This document shows, piece after piece, positions 14,236 through 14,845 of a stretch of 14,845 nt of DNA. The stretch spans positions 1 through 14,845 of the forward strand of contig JARLGP010000299.1 in assembly GCA_031292735.1 (NCBI GenBank), read 5' to 3'. How positions within the stretch are numbered: the first letter of the stretch is position 1; every line of letters starts with the position of its first letter. The stretch comes from Holophaga sp. GTDB lineage: Bacteria; Acidobacteriota; Holophagae; Holophagales; Holophagaceae. The position numbers and the translations under genes were made by a program. The notes beneath the pieces were generated by a model, which was given only the letters and a program-made list of their open reading frames with translations, was not told the DNA's origin and did not search any database.

Positions 14236-14845
14236 CTACCAACCGGAGGCTCCGCCCACCCGGCGGGGTTTTCGGCCGTCCCCGGTCTCCACCAGCCACC
14301 CGCCCCGGTCGCCGTCTCCGCTCCCCTCCCCGTCCCCCACCGCAATCACCCGCACGCCACGACAGGTGCCGGTAACGAAGACCCGCGCGCCGGTGGAGCG
14401 CAGGGCCGCCATGGCCTCGCCGTGGGGATGGTCGAACGCGTTGCGCCGCCCCGCGGACACCAGCGCCAGGTCCGGGCGAAGCGCCGCCACCCAGGCCGGG
14501 TCGGAGGCGCTGCGGCTGCCGTGGTGGCCCGCCTTGAGCAGGCGGCGCCGGCCATCTTCCTCCGGGTCGCCCAGGGCCAGCAGATCCTGCTCCTGGATGG
14601 CTAGCGCGTCGCCCATGAGCCAGACTTCCCGATCCCGCCAGCGCACCCGGAGCACGGCGGAAACCATGTTGGGGTCGCGCACCGCCAGGGGCCGAGGCGG
14701 CCAGCGCACCGAGAACTGGGCCTCGCCCCGCTGCCACTCCTGCCCGCGCAGCAGGCGCCGCGCCCCGGCCGCGGCGCCGGGCGGGCCGTAGCGGGACCAG
14801 GCCTCCGGCCGCGCCATGGCCGGCAGGGCGGTGGAGGCGGGCGGC
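14236..14845 (-). CDS. comEC: ComEC/Rec2-type DNA-uptake protein, C-terminal metallo-beta-lactamase-like part (5' end outside window)
   Basis: The minus-strand frame is open from the right window edge to a stop at 14238-14236, giving about 203 C-terminal residues. The metallo-beta-lactamase-like domain of ComEC is recognisable from NMVSAVLRVRWRDREVWLMGDA, the LLKAGHHGSRSASDPAW metal-site block, and the RPDLALVSAGRRNAFDHPHGEAM block. ComEC forms the inner-membrane channel that takes up single-stranded DNA during natural transformation; this soluble domain is thought to degrade or handle the non-transported strand. The membrane Competence domain must lie beyond the window. The C-terminal ~55 residues after HPH are rich in Gly, Asp and Arg. 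It converges with the nucleosidase and the small hydrophobic frame. Confidence 0.88.
   Translation of the reverse strand, partial: PPASTALPAMARPEAWSRYGPPGAAAGARRLLRGQEWQRGEAQFSVRWPPRPLAVRDPNMVSAVLRVRWRDREVWLMGDALAIQEQDLLALGDPEEDGRRRLLKAGHHGSRSASDPAWVAALRPDLALVSAGRRNAFDHPHGEAMAALRSTGARVFVTGTCRGVRVIAVGDGEGSGDGDRGGWLVETGDGRKPRRVGGASGW

Noticed and set aside
1..14845. Insertion sequences, prophage genes, CRISPR arrays, tRNA and rRNA genes
   Set aside because: I looked on both strands and saw no transposase or integrase motif, no regularly spaced direct repeats of CRISPR size, and no tRNA- or rRNA-like stretch.

Overview
The window is GC-rich bacterial DNA with dense genes and strongly GC-biased third codon positions. 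The gene mix suggests Acidobacteriota, perhaps the Holophaga/Geothrix lineage: a carboxypeptidase-regulatory-domain TonB receptor, a long pyruvate phosphate dikinase, a stand-alone hemerythrin and a small futalosine-hydrolase-like nucleosidase. This placement comes from gene content only and is tentative. I saw no tRNA, rRNA, CRISPR array, transposase or phage gene.

Layout. Bases 1-123 (minus) hold the basic, Pro/Ala/Lys-rich N-terminus of a gene that runs off the left edge. Bases 309-3032 encode pyruvate, phosphate dikinase, closed by a textbook intrinsic terminator. Bases 3174-4397 encode an orphan lipoprotein of the branched-chain amino acid binding family, whose last ~30 codons and downstream spacer look like a rearrangement scar. 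Bases 4538-5803 encode an MFS transporter, convergent with a LysR regulator (5858-6793, minus). Divergent from LysR is an operon (6915-10418): a D-glutamate cyclase-family protein (YcsI/DUF1445), a 58-codon stub of a second MFS transporter, then pxpB, pxpC and pxpA, the three subunits of bacterial 5-oxoprolinase. A TonB-dependent receptor (10492-12900) follows behind its own promoter-like region and a long inverted repeat. It ends tail-to-tail, sharing a CTAG, with a hemerythrin gene (12897-13331, minus). A ~200 bp divergent spacer with a striking inverted repeat leads to a nucleosidase (13531-14136). The window ends in the C-terminal part of ComEC (14236-14845, minus).

How the genes work together. 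The centre reads as an uptake and catabolic locus for 5-oxoproline (pyroglutamate) and perhaps D-glutamate. The outer-membrane receptor and MFS carrier could bring in substrate, the cyclase-family protein could interconvert D-glutamate and 5-oxo-D-proline, and PxpABC would open 5-oxo-L-proline to glutamate using ATP. LysR probably controls the locus through a perfect TGTTAA-N7-TTAACA palindrome at its own start. The core enzymes are known families. The MFS relic inside the operon, the LysR/MFS/TonB additions and the long inverted repeats are the parts most worth a closer look.
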